From positions 1-42,797 of IMG/VR virus record IMGVR_UViG_3300042731_001127: 42,797 nt of DNA, one strand, 5' to 3'. The DNA comes from a virus. The notes beneath the pieces are model-generated. The model was not told where the DNA came from. It ran no database searches and saw nothing but the letters and a program-made list of their open reading frames with translations. This document shows, one piece after another, positions 42,464-42,797 of this stretch (position 1 is its first letter; each line of letters begins with the position of its first letter). Both the position numbers and the translations under genes were made by a program.

Positions 42464-42797
42464 ATGATTAAAATTAAAGATCTAACAGTTAAAAACTTTA
42501 TGAGTGTGGGTAATCAAACCCAAGCGGTTGACTTCAACAAGGAGCAACTAACTCTAGTGCTTGGCGAAAACTTAGACCAAGGAGGTGACGATTCTGGATC
42601 ACGCAACGGTACAGGCAAAACAACAATCATTAATGCATTGTCTTACGCTCTGTACGGTCAAGCACTGACCAACATCAAGAGAAACAATCTTATTAATAAG
42701 ACTAATTCTAAAGGGATGTTGGTCACCCTACATTTTGAAAAAGATGGAGTAGATTATCGGATTGAGCGAGGACGTTCTCCTAATGTGCTTAAATTTT
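42464..42797 (+). CDS. gp46: Recombination endonuclease subunit gp46 (SbcC/Rad50-like), 5' part only
   Basis: The frame runs off the right edge after 111 codons. The N-terminal ATPase half-domain is clear: a beta strand IKIKDLTVKNFMSVGN, then LVLGENL, and the Walker A loop SRNGTGKTT around K52. A nine-residue Gly/Asp insert (DQGGDDSGS) lies between the strand and the loop, as in cyanophage gp46, and differs from T4's shorter version. It continues with INALSYALYGQALTNIKRNN and LVTLHFEKDGVDYRIERGRS. In T4, gp46 forms a Rad50-like ATPase with gp47. ATG 42464 directly follows gp47's stop; full length would be about 550 residues, so most of the gene is missing here. Confidence 0.93.
   Translation, partial: MIKIKDLTVKNFMSVGNQTQAVDFNKEQLTLVLGENLDQGGDDSGSRNGTGKTTIINALSYALYGQALTNIKRNNLINKTNSKGMLVTLHFEKDGVDYRIERGRSPNVLKF

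Noticed and set aside
1-42797. CRISPR array, tRNA genes, insertion sequences or integrase
   Set aside because: The gaps between genes are at most 132 bases, leaving no room for an array or element, and no cloverleaf or transposase-like protein was seen.

Overview
This window is the virion-structure part of a T4-like (straboviral/kyanoviral-type) contractile-tailed phage. It is AT-rich and almost entirely coding. Recognisable T4-family proteins include the late sigma factor gp55, the recombination nuclease gp46/gp47, and baseplate proteins gp53, gp5, gp25 and gp6, plus a probable tail-tube cap gp48. The marine style of the tail-fibre proteins, the low GC and the auxiliary radical-SAM/glycosyltransferase genes resemble phages of open-ocean bacteria (cyanobacteria or SAR11). 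That host guess is inference. No tRNA, CRISPR array, insertion sequence or integrase is visible, and no stretch over 300 bases lacks a gene.

Layout, right to left. At 40583-42797 on the + strand lie gp55, gp47 and the start of gp46, with sigma70-type promoters before gp55 and gp47. The 132-base divergent region 40451-40582 also holds a perfect T4 late promoter (TATAAATA) facing left. From 40450 down to 8192 on the - strand runs one long late block. Its baseplate part is gp48-like, gp53, a large hub-like protein, gp5 with a C-terminal muramidase-like domain, a TIGR02594-type peptidase, gp25, gp6 and a giant 4757-residue structural protein. A small structural protein, three paralogous fibre proteins and a fourth structural protein follow. 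Late-promoter-like boxes lie before gp6, the small structural protein and the third fibre gene. T4 genes 7-12 have no recognisable separate counterparts.

From 8134 down to the left edge runs a second, tightly overlapping - strand operon behind a perfect sigma70 promoter (TTGACA, 17 bases, TATAAT), unlike the late boxes of the structural block. It encodes two DxD glycosyltransferase-like proteins, an internally duplicated glycosyltransferase-like protein, a Rossmann/methyltransferase-like protein, two radical SAM enzymes and four unrecognised proteins, one cut by the window edge. This is the best candidate for an undescribed system. I infer a host- or virion-glycan modification pathway expressed before assembly of the fibres encoded just upstream.

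The two transcription modes fit a simple programme. Host sigma70 transcribes gp55, gp47/46 and the cassette; gp55 then redirects polymerase to TATAAATA-type promoters for the baseplate and fibre genes.
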